DNA of 64,000 nucleotides, from contig MU277674.1 in assembly GCA_022385805.1 (NCBI GenBank), positions 435,251 through 499,250 on the forward strand, read 5' to 3'. The position numbers and the translations under genes were made by a program. The notes beneath the pieces are model-generated. The model made no database searches. It was not told the DNA's origin and was given only the letters and a program-made list of their open reading frames with translations. Each line of letters opens with the position of its first letter. Positions within the stretch are counted from its first letter, which is position 1. This document shows, piece after piece, positions 53,080 through 64,000 of this stretch. This DNA is from Pilatotrama ljubarskyi (taxonomy: Eukaryota; Basidiomycota; Agaricomycetes; Polyporales; Polyporaceae).

Positions 53080-55471
53080 ATGCCTTCCATCGTCTGCTCC
53101 GCTCAGGCGTCGTACAAGAAGCTCCCCGGCCTCCTCGAGCTCACAGACACACATCTGCAATGGACTAAAGCTGGAGACAAAGCACCGTCCGTGAAGGTTC
53201 CGCATGGCGAGGCTGCCTGTAAGTGGCGGAACACGTCCACCGACGCGACGCTGACCCCGTCCGCCCGTCTCGTGAAGCCCTCTCTCGCAGCAAGGTTGGC
53301 GCGGCCCAGGTGAGGCTCAAAGTAGGCCTCGTCAGCGATGAGGCGGGGCACAACTTCACCTTCACGTCGCCGCAAGCCGCTGCGCTGGCGGAACGCGAGA
53401 AGTTCGAGGCGGAGCTCACGAACATCATCGCGCGCAACCGCTCTGGTGCTGCAGCACCACAGAATCTTCCGGGACCCACTATTGCTGCTGCTACACCCGC
53501 ACCTGGCACACCTGCTCCTCCACGACCTAAGAATGCTGCTACACCAATTCGACCGACCCCTCAGCTCTCTCGAGCCTCTACTTCGCGAGCGCCCTCAGTA
53601 GCGAGCGATTCTCGGGGGACACCAGTGAGCGACCCGACCCACGACTTCAGGCTCCGAAAGAAGGTGCTCTTGAGCAATCCTGAGCTCGCACAGCTCCACC
53701 GGGAGTTGGTTATGGGTGGGCACATAAGCGAGAACGAGTTTTGGGAAGGACGAGAAGTGAATCCCCCCTCCCACATTAGCTTTTCCCCTTTGTCTGACTT
53801 CGTGAAAGCATCTCCTCTTAGCACAAGCAGCTGCCGAGAGTCAGAAGAAGGGAAAGCCCGGGCAACTCGTCGACCCGCGTCCGCAGTCGGTCGACGGGGA
53901 GGTCAAGATCGTCATTACGCCACAGCTAGTCCATGACATCTTCGAAGAGTTTCCTGTCGTCGCCAAAGCATACAATGACAATGTCCCAGGCAAGGTATAT
54001 GCGTGCGCTTCAGAGTGAAGTATGTGTTGTTGACTTCCGTGAAGCTATCAGAAGCAGAATTCTGGAGTCGTTACTTCCAGTCAAAACTGTTCAACGCGCA
54101 TCGCGCGTCTATCCGCTCATCCGCCGCTCAGCATGTCGTCAAGGACGATCCAATATTCGACAAGTACCTCGAGAAGGAGGATGATGGTGAGTGTGCATGA
54201 GCGGCAGTTAAAAGCCCGAGGCTGATGAGACACTTCAAGACATCGAGCCCCGGCGATTACGAGAGGAAAGGGTAGACACCTTCATTGACCTTGGCGCCAC
54301 CTCCGTTGACCACGAAGAGGTCTGTACCCTCTAATGAATCCGTATATGCGTGTCTTGCTGAGCTGCAGTTAGACTGGCAACGAGAAGGACATCACGATGC
54401 AGGCCGGAAAGCAGAAGGCCGTCTTGCCGCTCATCAGGAAATTCAACGAGCACTCTACGAGGTTACTCGACACCGCACTGTGAGCTGACCCCTGTCCACG
54501 TCTGCGCATGATTATCCATTCTGTTCCCAGAGGCGGTCCCGCAGCCAAGCGTAGACGGACTGATACCGGAGATGAGGTGAGCTCTTCAGACTCAGCTCTA
54601 CGCCAGTCACTCAACTTCTCCCAGCGAATTGCACAACTAGACCTAGAAGACCTACATGACAACCAGACGTCCGCCGGCATTTTGTTAGACATGCAAGACA
54701 GGCAAAGATATTTCGATGGTCGAGCAAATGGCGCAGGGGACAATGGCGCAGCGGGTCCAGTGAGTAATATTCTATACTAGAATCTCAGCGCAGTACGATT
54801 AAAACTTCCCAGCGGGTGGACTTCCGAGAGGCCTTACAGCGAGCCAAGTCTAGTACTGTTGGCTGGAACACGAGCTTAGCGCAGGTCAGGCTCACCTAAT
54901 TCGGACGAGATCGTTAGGCTGACGCATTCCCTGTAGCTCAAGGTGGATAAGAATGCTGCCAATGCGGCTCTTGTGAGCATGACCCAGAACGTCGCTAGCC
55001 GATTGGACGTGAAGATGCGAAAACGTACTTATAACCTCATTATGCCCGAGTGCGCAGGTGCTGATGCGGAGACAACGCGCAGACGACATCCCGGAAGGTC
55101 TCTTCCGGCAGATGACGACTTGTCAGACAGCCGCGAATGAGTTCCTGCGTCAATTCTGGCTAGCGATCTACCCGCCTCCCACGGAGTCGCAGTCCCTCTC
55201 CGCCGCCACGCCAGCTCAAAAGGCTGCTAAGGCGACGAAGATGATCGGGTACCTGAGCAAAACTCACGAGAAGGTGGAGGCGCTCGTGCGCGCGGCGCAT
55301 CAGGAGGGCGTTGACCCTGCCCGAGTCAAAGTCGTGCGTGTCAATTGCTTCGTGTGGCGCAGCATACGGGCAGGATGCTAAATCGGGGTATAGGCCATGA
55401 AACCTGTCTTGGACGCGGTCGACAAGGCGCTCGAGTTCTGGCGTATGAAGAACGTCAAAGGGCCACGATGA
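53080..55471 (+). CDS. TFB1: TFIIH core subunit TFB1 (p62)
   Basis: Twelve exons sum to 1800 nt, 599 residues: 53080-53218, 53278-53756, 53809-53994, 54045-54186, 54240-54319, 54373-54479, 54531-54576, 54625-54759, 54813-54884, 54937-55024, 55083-55330, 55394-55471. An N-terminal PH-like domain (YKKLPGLLELTDTHLQWT, VRLKVGLVSDEAGHNFTFTS) is followed by an Ala/Pro-rich linker. Two BSD domains follow (NPELAQLHRELVMGGHISENEFW; LSEAEFWSRYFQSKLF). The C-terminus has the conserved TTCQTAANEFLRQFW and ends in a helix (AVDKALEFWRMKNVKG). TFB1 is a structural subunit of TFIIH, needed for RNA polymerase II initiation and nucleotide excision repair in the nucleus. The intron at 55025-55082 was placed to give MRKHDIPEGLFRQM. 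Confidence 0.93.
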
Positions 55472-55616
55472 AGAGCGGAGCCGCGGCGGCCATCGATGGG
55501 CATGCAGCGTACTTCACGGTACAGAGCTCGCGGACTCTTGCATCGCATTCCACGTCATGATATAGATAGCTCGCCTGCTTCCGCAGCAATAATACGCAGG
55601 GATCTGCGCTTCGACC

Positions 55617-56307
55617 ATGGGGGACCTATTGTTCCATGCTATCTTCAAAGCTCGACACCCTGTACTCCAATTGCCCCCTCCGCTGCTCATGAATGAAGTC
55701 CTATAAGGACCACAATCGAGGGGGGAACTTGAGCGACGCGCTGGCATGGCCTCACGACCTGAGGCTATGAGGATAGCGCCGGCGATGTCCTCGTGCAATG
55801 CGGTGAATGGGAATGTATGCTCTCAGCGCTGGAGAAGCTCGACGCTCCTTCCCATGCGCCCACAATCGATGAGCCCAGCCGTTAGGTGCGGGACATATCA
55901 CTGGCAACTCTGCAGACATATCCTCGCTGCACATTGCAGCAGTGTTTGGATAATGAAGTTGATGACCCAACGGGAACGCCAGCTGACGATGAAACGCCTC
56001 CAGATGAACTGATGGGCCGCGACGCTGTACGAGAAGTTTGGTACACGAGCATAGCAAGGCCGTATATGGTGGGCTATGTGGTTCAGCACCTCGTGCACGT
56101 CCCGACCACCATCACCTTCTGTCTTTCCGGGCTTAGCTCGAGGCCTGTATATTCGGCCTCAGACAGGAACCGCTGCCGTTATTCCGCGACGTGAGATCAT
56201 CGCCGGCGCCGCTAGTAGGCGATGTCGTGGATGTGGTCGAGGTGAGAACCGCACCACATTGCGCTGTTCTTACCGCCCGGTATGTTGACCGAACTTCATC
56301 AGCCTAG
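55617..56307 (+). pseudogene. Unrecognised, possibly broken gene
   Basis: An ATG at 55617, 145 bp after the TFB1 stop, opens a coding-like exon (MGDLLFHAIFKARHPVLQL, then PPPLLMNE). A plausible 73-bp intron (55698-55770) leads in phase to DSAGDVLVQCGEWE and LSALEKLDAPSHAPTIDEPSR. An in-frame TAG at 55883-55885 then stops it, yet the same frame goes straight on from 55886 (VRDISLATLQTYP, later TPADDETPPDELMGRDAVREVW). A further coding-like exon from about 56137 reads FGLRQEPLPLFRD and APLVGDVVDVVE, ending at a TAG at 56305-56307. Either an intron removes the internal stop or the gene is decaying. No family is recognised. Confidence 0.3.
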
Positions 56308-56427
56308 TGCACCTCTGACGAACCTTTAAACCAGACTTGACGGTGGAGAGCTTCGCCGCGCTTCCCTCGCCGTGAGCAGGTAGAGCCGTCTTCCTCGGTG
56401 TCGACCGACCGGTTCCTATCTGCAGCC

Positions 56428-58175
56428 ATGCCACACGCAGGTGCAATCCGCTGTCCATCCGAGAAGTGGTATTGAGCTGACGCAGACCCTGTGTGGTAGA
56501 TACCAGCGCCCGCCCACCGCTGTCGCCTACGCATAACCGCGTCCGCTCAGAGAGCACCATCGCCGAGGTGCTTCCTTCGAACACATTCCAGGATGCCCTG
56601 TCGACAATGGTGTCGTCGCCCCTACCTTACCTCGAAAAGCATGCCCAGGGGAACGAGAAAGGCGATCTGAAAGGCCATGATATCGGATCAGGCGAAGATC
56701 AGGACGACCAAAACAAAGGAGCCGTCTCTGCGACCTGGGACAAGATCATGCTCTATTACGACCTCGCATACCATCGCCTCAAGCAGCATTGGATCATTTT
56801 CACCGTGTTCCTCCTCACTAGCATTGTCTGCTGCAGCATTGCTATCGGTTGGGCGTTCCGTCTGAGGACGTTCAATATCGCGGATCCGGACAGCATCCAC
56901 AACTCCACTGTACGTCCCTCCCTGAATGCGCATTAGATATTTCGTCCGATGTGCTGACCATTCTGCCCTATATAGGTACAGCTGTCGGCAAACCTCGTGG
57001 ATGTTGACCCATCTGGACAAGAGATTGTCCTTGATTGGGTCATCAACTACGAGTGCGAGGCGATTGGGTGCCCAGACGTGAACATCTACTTTGACTCGTG
57101 AGGTTCTTCGTTCGGGCCAAGCGCATTGTGTTGATTACGGACTGGTAGGAACACTTTGCGTTCCGACTCCTCCAGCTCGCAGACTCAAAGCAACATCAAG
57201 CCGGATCCTATCTTCACGATCAACGGCGGCAATGTCCTCGCCATGAGGAACAACACGGACCGACGGGCGAGCTCACTGACGTTCCGCACGGATGTCGCCG
57301 TTTCCAACGCCAATACGCACCGCACGCTGCAATCCTACCCGTACGACAAGTGAGTACCAATCGGCCAGAGTGACCTACATACAGGCTGACGGTTCGATAG
57401 GTATGACACGCAGCTTGTCTTCTTTGCGGAGCGAGCTGCTACGAACGAGTCCGTTAGCATCGCAATTGTCAGAACCACTGGAATAGCGGTGTACGTGTAC
57501 CACCGGCTTCCTCGGCCCCTATGAAAGTCGTGACTCACTCCGGCGCTGTGACAGCGGATTCAACGTCCAGCTCCAGAACACGACGGACATCACAGACAAC
57601 TTCGGTACGGTCATCAAGAATATCGAGGTGACGCGTGGCCCAGTGGTCAGGCTCTACGCCATCTTCATCGTGCTGGTCATTTGTCCGTCGCCTGACTGCT
57701 CGCACATGAGCCATTCACTGATCGTGTTGCCTATCATCAGGGCTTGTGACGTTGACGTTTATGGCCACCTGTGTCCTAAACGTGTTCTTCGGAAAGGGCA
57801 TATCCTCTGGCGTCCTGGTCCTCCCTATGGGTACGCTCTTCGCCTTCACGCAACTCCGCGGTACGCTCCCCGGGGCGCCAGAGGGGTTCGGTATGTCTCT
57901 TGCACCGCTCTGCTTGCCTCCTTCACCCCTGACGGCAACCGTTCGCAGGCGCCGTGATCGACTTTGTCGGGCTCCTCCCATGCCTGGCCATCTTGACGTT
58001 CTGTGTACGTCTCTTGCGTCCGCTAGCCTGCAACGCGTACCGGTGTGCTGATCGTCTCTTACAGTCTATCTTCATGACCGCCATCTTCCTGCTCCGCGAT
58101 CCGGAGCACGATATTCCTCGTTGGAGGTGGAAGAAGCCCGGGGAGGGACGCCGGAGGAACACCTTCTCCGCTTAA
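56428..58175 (+). CDS. DUF4436 multi-pass membrane protein
   Basis: Nine exons (56428-56440, 56500-56909, 56976-57097, 57149-57349, 57401-57490, 57555-57682, 57741-57890, 57949-58004, 58065-58175) sum to 1281 nt, 426 residues. The start comes from a 13-nt first coding exon (MPHA plus one base); without it the second exon has no ATG at its beginning. Residues about 1-90 are polar. The first transmembrane helix is near 95-118 (WIIFTVFLLTSIVCCSIAIGW). A lumenal or extracellular domain of about 180 residues follows (LVDVDPSGQEIVLDW, CEAIGCPDVNIYFDS, FNVQLQNTTDITDNFGT). Three to four C-terminal helices follow (LYAIFIVLVI, WLVTLTFMATCV, GVLVLPMGTLFAF, LPCLAILTF). The tail is basic. The gene order of domains fits the DUF4436 family, whose function is unknown. 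Confidence 0.82.
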
Positions 58176-58460
58176 CGACCCCGAGCATGCTGCAATCACG
58201 ACAAAAGACGAATGCATAGGTTACGCGTCGCCGATGTGCTCACGTTAAGTTATGGGACTGTACTCTACCGGGCTTATTGAATGGATTTTCGTGACGGACC
58301 CAGCGTCATATCCCTGCCATGCTCAGACGACGCTCATCCCCATTGGTGCTCACCTTCTGATACTCAACATCCGACCCCTCACAGTCAGGCCAGAGGCATG
58401 CAAGCAGTATATTACCTAAGATGTCCCAGAATATCATATCATATCACAACAAAGCGATGG

Positions 58461-61364
58461 CTAGCGGCCGTACGGGCTCGGCTGGCGCTCTAGATGCGAC
58501 CCCGACGACGTCGCGCACTCGTACAGCGTGAACATCGTCAACAGGTGTAGCGATATCGCATAGAAGATGAAGGCGGTCCGTGTTCGCCGGTTCCCGAGGA
58601 TCGCGCGCGTCAGGACAAGCACGCCGCGTTCTAGCACGTTTAGAGACTCGTATGCCCTAGTCGCTTCCTGTGGGAATCGTTGTCAGATCATGGATGTGCA
58701 TTGCTTGAGCTGGGGTACGCACTCGGCCGCGGAAGGCTTGGAAGGGGTTCATCGCTTCCTCGCTAGATAACGGAAACTGTCAGTCCAGGTCAGAGAGATC
58801 TCAACGTTTCAGCCACGTACTATCTCGCTCGGTACTTGCTCATATCATCCGTCCTCGCCGCAGAGCTCGACGGGAGCGGATCAAGCGTAGAGGGCCTCGC
58901 CGCCGAGTCCTCGCGGTAGCTCTGCATGTACCGCACCTTCTCATACAGCTTGAGGTTGTCCGCCTGCAAGCTCTTGACCTCCGCCCGCAGCTCCGAGATG
59001 ATGTTGAACTGCTTCCGGAGCTCCTCTTCGAGTTCGGCGTTGCGTTGCCGGAAGCGGTCCCGTTGGGCGGTCACGATGGGGAGGATGGAGGTATCGGCTG
59101 AGGGGGCGAAGGGTATCGGGGTATTCCTCGCTGGAGAGTCCTACATATCGGGAACGTGAGCGCCGCTTAGGCCTCGATTCTACGCTGTGAGACTCACGCT
59201 GGGCTTCTTCCCCAACTCTGCCAGGACATCTACAGGAGTAGACGAACCGTTGGCTGGTGATGCGCTAATGCCGTTCATGCCGCCATCGCCCTTTCGCTGG
59301 TCCATCTGCAGCAAGTCCGTCTCGAGCTTCTCGTTCAAAGCCCGCTGCTTCTCGAGCTCGGACTCGGTGGCGGCTAGCTGGGACTGTACGGACTGCAGCG
59401 CCGTCTCGAGCTCTGCATGGAGTATCTATGCGGTGTAGATTGACCAGGTCAATCCAGCCGGCAGACAAAGCCAGGAGGGACGGGCGGACGCACCCTGAAC
59501 TTAGTGAGCTCCTCGAGGATGCGCTTATTCTTCGTCGCCAGCAGCACCTCGAGAGGCTTGCCCTGCTGTGCATTCGCCTTCTCAGCATTCGGGTCGGGGA
59601 GTTGCAGGCCGAGGGCGTCGCCGTTCAGTGTCGCGTCGTCCGCATCCGCATCCTCGTCGCCTTCCAAGCCGGCGAACTCGACGTACTGCGTATCTCGTCA
59701 AATTTCAATAGCAGAGAGAATGCGGAGCGGCGACAGACCTTCATGATCTCGAGCTCGCGCTTGATCTCGTCGTAGTCCGAGTACTGCTTCAGCTTCGACC
59801 GTAGCTGGTCGACTTCGGCAGACTATGCTGCACTGAGCACGAGTCACCTCGGAGAGTAACGATACGACTGACCTTCTTCTGGACCTCCTTGGTGAGCTCA
59901 TCCGCTCTCCTGGAAGCAGCGGTCTGAACTTCTTCGGTCACGCGTTTCTGCGCTTCGAGAGCCTGAGACAGACGGTCCGTCTCCGATTCCAGCTCAGCGA
60001 TCTTGGCTTCGTATTCCTTGACCCTGGAGCGCGTGTCATGAGCGGGACGTAGAGGTTATGGGTTGCTCGAGTACCCACCGTTCCGTGCCCTCGTGACCGC
60101 TCTTCATTGCCTCGATCTCGGCGCGAAGAAGCTCCTGGAGTCCACTACGTAAACATCAAGCCCAAAGACGAGCAATGGAGACGACAGACATTGCGGCGTT
60201 CGACGGTGGCGACGCGGCTGTTGGCATGTTCGAGGTCCGCGACCATCATGTCCAACTCGGCCAGCTTCGCCACGACTTCGTGGTCTGGCAACAGGGCGAC
60301 CAGTCAACGGCGGTTCTCCCTCAATTGTATCACTTTCTCAAGCACCTACCCTGACGCTGAGTATGGTCGAGCAGCTTCGCCTGGTTGGACTCGTGCGACA
60401 TCCGGAGGTCGCGGAGCTGGTTCTTGGTAAGGGCAAGCTGCCTCTGCAGGTCTTGCTCACTACCAACGGGTAAGTGCTGTCACCACGCGTGTCCTGCGCA
60501 CATATGCATACCGCTCCTCGTAGTTCCGCATCTTCTCGTCGTAAGTCGCGTTCAGCTCGTTCTCCTTCTGGGTGACCTTCTCTTGGATGAGGTCCTCCAT
60601 CTAGGTGTACCCTCCAGCGACCACACTGCGTACTAAGTAGTGAGTTCATACCTTCTGCTCGAGCTGCTCGGCTCGTGCCTCCGCCTTCTTCTTGGCGCTC
60701 TCGAGGGAGGAGACCTCGTTGAGGCGTTTCCGTAGCTCGGCGTTCTCCTCACGAGAGCGCTGCAGTTCGAGTTCGAGTTCCCGAGCCTCGGCAACCTTCA
60801 CTGTCTGGTCCTACATCACCAGTCGGCTTTATGATCCTGCACGCACAATCACATAGACGTACCACGGCCGCTTCTAGGAGAGGGTACGGGTCTGGTGCCT
60901 CTGCAAGGACCTTGTAGACATTGAGGAAGGCATTCTCAGCGGTTTTTGCGCGCTTTGTCAAGTTGTCAATCTCGGTCTGGTATGCTACGGGACGGAGTAT
61001 ACGAGTTGAGGTGGGAACCATTACACGGGTCCAGCGTGCGCACCTTTGAGCAGAGTCTTGAATGCTGTGAGCTTCTCCTCGTCCGGTATCTTCTTGAACT
61101 CTGATATGCTCTATATGTTTGCTATATGCTCATAGCTACAGATATCGATACTGACCTTTGGTACGGTCCGCAAGTGCCTTGCGCCCGACCACGCTCTCCT
61201 TCTGGTTCTCTACCAGCTCAATGCCTTGAGCGTCGAGCGTCTTCTGGAGCTCGGAGAGGTTGATGTCTTCACTGGCGTTGGAACTCGTCCCTGCAGCTCG
61301 ATTCATGTGACATACCTTTCCATGTTGCAAGAGCACCAGAGAAGTTCTGTTCAGGAGCGGACAT
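58461..61364 (-). CDS. COY1: Golgi coiled-coil protein CASP/COY1
   Basis: Start ATG at 61364 ([16 protein letters not shown]), stop at 58463-58461, roughly 680 residues from more than a dozen short exons; not every junction was verified. The family N-terminus continues with ISEL-type helices, [17 protein letters not shown] and [19 protein letters not shown] long coiled coil follows ([51 protein letters not shown]). The CASP C-terminal domain is clear: [54 protein letters not shown]. It ends with a tail-anchor transmembrane helix ([17 protein letters not shown]) and a short lumenal end. CASP proteins are Golgi-membrane tethers that tune retrograde vesicle traffic. It is divergent from uS9m. 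Confidence 0.88.
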
Positions 61365-61738
61365 GACGGTACCTAGTACCTACTCGGGAACGCTATATAT
61401 GCCGTCACGGCCTCCTAGCACCAGTGATACACACAGGAAGGGTGATATCAGCAAGAGAGTCCCGCTCTGAAGCCAGCCAGAAAGCAGCAAGAAAAGCGGA
61501 GACAATAATACACGTCGAGCTGGGGGAGGCAGTCCGAGTGCTGTAGACGAGAGCGGTGACCGCGTTCCTCGGTCAATGACGCCCCGGCTGCATACGGAAG
61601 GTCGTTCCCACGCACTCTAGAAAGTCGGCCTGGGCGCTTACAGCGAGGACTTGTGTATTTCGGCGACAGCGAGCTCGGCCCAGCTCGTCCCCTCCCTCTC
61701 CGCGCTCGTCCTCTCTCCTCCGGCGTGTCCTCGACGCC
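61365..61738. promoter_or_regulatory. Divergent promoter, CASP / uS9m
   Basis: A 374-bp interval between divergent start codons. A CTATATATGC stretch near 61390-61400 lies about 30 bp upstream of the CASP ATG and could be a TATA-like element for that gene. Confidence 0.45.
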
Positions 61739-62972
61739 ATGAACATCGCCAAGCAGGTTGCAGGCAGCGCCCTGCGCTTCCGGACATACGCGACGGCCGC
61801 GTACGTCCCACCCGCTTCCCTTGAGGGCATGCAGCGCGCCCGTCCACCGCCGCCGAAGCCAAAACCCGAGTCCCCGACGTTCTACACCGGCCGGTCCTCG
61901 TACTACGACCAACTCCTCGCGCTCGAGGCCGCCGCGAAGCAGACCCGCGCCGCTCTCCAGCAGCTGCAGCTCCTCCCCCTGCCGCGCTTCGCCCAGCAGA
62001 ACCTGCCCCCGCTCCAGCAGGTGTGGAAGAGCAAGGTCGACCTTGGGGAGCTCATGGAGGCGCAGCTCACCACGTCGAGGTACCGCCGCTTTATCAGCCA
62101 GCTCAATCAGCTGAACGAGTACCGCCGCCTTGCGGAGGTCGCCGGGCACGTTGAGCTCGCGGAACGCCTGCAGGGCGTGCTGGACATGTTCGAGCGCGAG
62201 AACAAGGACGTCATCTTGGCACGGGGGAAGGGCAAGCCTGTCAAGTTTGACGAGTTCGGGAGGTCCTACACTATTGGCAGGAGAAAGGAGAGCACGGCGC
62301 GGGTGTGGGTCATCAAGGTCCAGACGTCTCCGGAGGAGCCCGCTGCGTCTTCGTCGGCAGCGCCTTCAGAAACGGCAGCACCCTCAGAAGCGCCACTCCC
62401 CTCCGCACCAGCGACTGGCATTGTCGGTTTCGAGAGCGGACCCCTCTCGACCGGCCCGACACAAATCGAGGTGCCCACCACGAACATCCTTGTCAACAAC
62501 ATCCCATTAGCGGACTATTTGTCAGTGCCATCTTGACGCGCTCCTCTTGCTGCATTTCTGAGTACCCAGTACAGCCCCCACCTCAGCGACCGCGAGCGCA
62601 TCGTGCGGCCATTCCGCGTCGCGGGCCTCATCGGCGCCTTCAACGTCTTCGCCCTGGTCCGCGGAGGCGGCAGCACGGGCCAGAGCGGTGCGGTCGCCCT
62701 GGGCATCGCGAAGGGTCTTGCGGCGCACGTTCCTGAGGTAGAACAGCTGCTTCGGAAAGGTGCGTCTTTGCAGAGACTTTGGCGGGCGTGTTCGGGTTGC
62801 TTACGCGCAGCGTGTGCTGCACAGCGAAAATGCTCAAGCGTGATCCCCGTATGGTCGAGCGTAAGAAAACCGGCCGGGCCAAGGCTCGCAAGGCGGTGCG
62901 TCTTCTTCTTATGCGTTCCACTGTGCCGCACTCAGCCTATTTGTATTGTAGTACACCTGGGTCAAGCGTTAG
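61739..62972 (+). CDS. MRPS9: Mitochondrial ribosomal protein uS9m
   Basis: Four exons (61739-62520, 62575-62759, 62825-62895, 62952-62972) sum to 1059 nt, 352 residues. The N-terminus is a mitochondrial presequence (MNIAKQVAGSALRFRTYATAA). About 150 extra residues, typical of the mitochondrial form, follow (YYDQLLALEAAAKQTRAAL, NEYRRLAEVAGHVELAE). The S9 domain begins at IGRRKESTARVWVI and is interrupted by an Ala/Ser/Pro-rich insert of about 35 residues. It resumes with ILVNNIPLADYF, ALVRGGGSTGQSGAVALGIAKGL, and [25 protein letters not shown]. It ends in VKR, the conserved C-terminal Lys-Arg of S9 that reaches the ribosomal P site. The last coding exon has only seven codons including the stop. 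Confidence 0.93.
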
Positions 62973-64000
62973 AAGGGGTCTACCTGGTTCCTCCAGGCGT
63001 TGCACAGCTATGGCACTCTACGTACTCGATGTCTACCATCGTAATCCACATTCATACACCCTCTCACCGCGCTTCTCGATGGGAGGACCAGTGCGCCGCG
63101 TCGGATACTGAGGGACGAGGTTAAGAACCTCCAAGGATACACACCGCTCGGCCAAAACTCCCTGCGCACATGCACCACATGAACATGTTGCTGGTAAATA
63201 GGTGTCGCCGTCGGCGACGACAGCTGAGCTCTTATTAGACTTTTAACATGGCTTACCCGACTATATGGTGGTCTTCAATGGCTCATGCGTGATCTTCTAC
63301 CAATGATTACGTCCGCCGGACAGTTCCACCACTTCGTGCGCAGAGGTCCATCACAAACATATGACATGCAACCTCTTCATTTCTTTCGCAAAAGATGTCA
63401 ATCGGCGCAGTAGGTAGGTCCCTAAATACAAGATACAAGATACACGACGTTGCAGGATGCTGAGCTTCGCAGGAGATAAGAAGTTCCAGAGAACCTAGCG
63501 CGAACAGGAGCGTCAGCACAACGTCCACAAGGCGTGCGAGAAAGATCGCAAAGAGCGTGGAGAGTGATCAGAATTGCAGAAGTAGAATAGTCATCAACTG
63601 GTCGTAGACCATTAGACTGTTGAGCTTGATATGTGATTGGTGTTCATCAGGTGGGACCCAAGGAGCGCGAGTAGCGCAAGGAATGGGACGGAGAACGAGA
63701 TTGGACGGAGACTCACATGAAACACGACGCGACACTCGTGAGCCCTTGCCCATGCGCCTCCAGGAAGTACTTGACAAGATAACGGCGTACCGTAGGAGAC
63801 GACAAAGCAGAGGAAGACGAGAGAGAGGAGAGGGAACACGACGGCCAAAATTTATGGGTCCAGAGAAGTTCCCACGGCGTGGCATCACCCGAACGACTCA
63901 ATATGGCAAGTGTAGTAGTATAACTCAAGCGCTCATCATGCATCATCGATGCGTCTGTGGTCTCTGCGCAGAGCATGCGGATATTCACGCCGAATGAGCT
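62973..64000. other. Right-edge interval, unresolved minus-strand coding-like pieces
   Basis: Minus-strand frames at 63713-63988 (HDERLSYTTTLAILSRS) and 63612-63848 (hydrophobic FPLLSLVFLCFVVSYG before a GTACGC donor) and 63307-63528 (VVLTLLFALGSLELLIS) look like parts of a spliced multi-pass membrane protein. I could not chain them into one consistent frame or name a family. The gene may begin beyond the window edge. Confidence 0.3.

Noticed and set aside
55746..56012. 88-codon plus-strand frame from 55746
   Set aside because: It overlaps the better coding-like frame of the doubtful gene and has no recognisable features.

Overview
The window looks like nuclear DNA of a filamentous basidiomycete, most likely a wood-decaying agaricomycete such as a polypore. 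The genes carry many short GT-AG introns (mostly 47-70 bp) with CTRAY-type branch points, and GC content is high. The families also fit: a CYP63-type P450, a CSL transcription factor, mitochondrial-type formate dehydrogenase, a fungal expansin/barwin-like secreted protein and a DUF4436 membrane protein. There is no operon structure, plasmid, phage, CRISPR array or confident tRNA gene. Because introns cut the genes up, open frames give only fragments. The exon chains below were built by eye from splice sites, reading phase and family conservation; wherever I list all exons, their summed length is a multiple of three.

Layout. 1-0.6 kb: 5' part of a bZIP factor (minus strand, runs off the left edge). 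0.6-4.6 kb: no gene seen. 4.7-6.8 kb: secreted Ser/Gly/Asn-rich repeat protein whose signal peptide lies in a short first exon. 7.4-9.4 kb: EXS/ERD1-type membrane protein. 10.7-12.3 kb: formate dehydrogenase, convergent with an expansin-like secreted protein (12.6-13.8 kb). 15.2-25.6 kb is a compact block: GCN5 acetyltransferase, membrane-anchored ER cyclophilin, DBP7 helicase, ESA1 acetyltransferase and a small single-pass membrane protein. 26.4-29.5 kb: CSL-family transcription factor. 29.5-36 kb: long stretch with no convincing gene. 36-37.6 kb: uncharacterised protein. 37.6-40.7 kb: no convincing gene. 40.7-48 kb: GRF zinc-finger protein, proteasome assembly chaperone 4 and YAK1 kinase. 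48.5-62.9 kb: PHOSPHO-type HAD phosphatase, CYP63-like P450, TFIIH subunit TFB1, a doubtful broken gene, DUF4436 protein, Golgi CASP/COY1 protein and mitochondrial ribosomal protein uS9m. The last kilobase is unresolved.

How the genes relate. Most are housekeeping genes of chromatin and transcription (GCN5, ESA1, TFB1, CSL, bZIP), ribosome biogenesis (DBP7, uS9m), protein quality control and the secretory pathway (cyclophilin, proteasome chaperone, ERD1-type, CASP) and signalling (YAK1). Formate dehydrogenase, the CYP63-like P450, the expansin-like protein and the secreted repeat protein are the parts most plausibly tied to life on wood. Several pairs share short divergent promoters: DBP7/ESA1, GRF/PAC4, phosphatase/P450 and CASP/uS9m. 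I did not find a clear novel multi-gene system. The best leads are the zinc-binding N-terminal domain on GCN5, the hidden-exon secreted repeat protein, the GRF protein rebuilt from five exons, and the P450 with micro-exons and a probable GC-AG intron.
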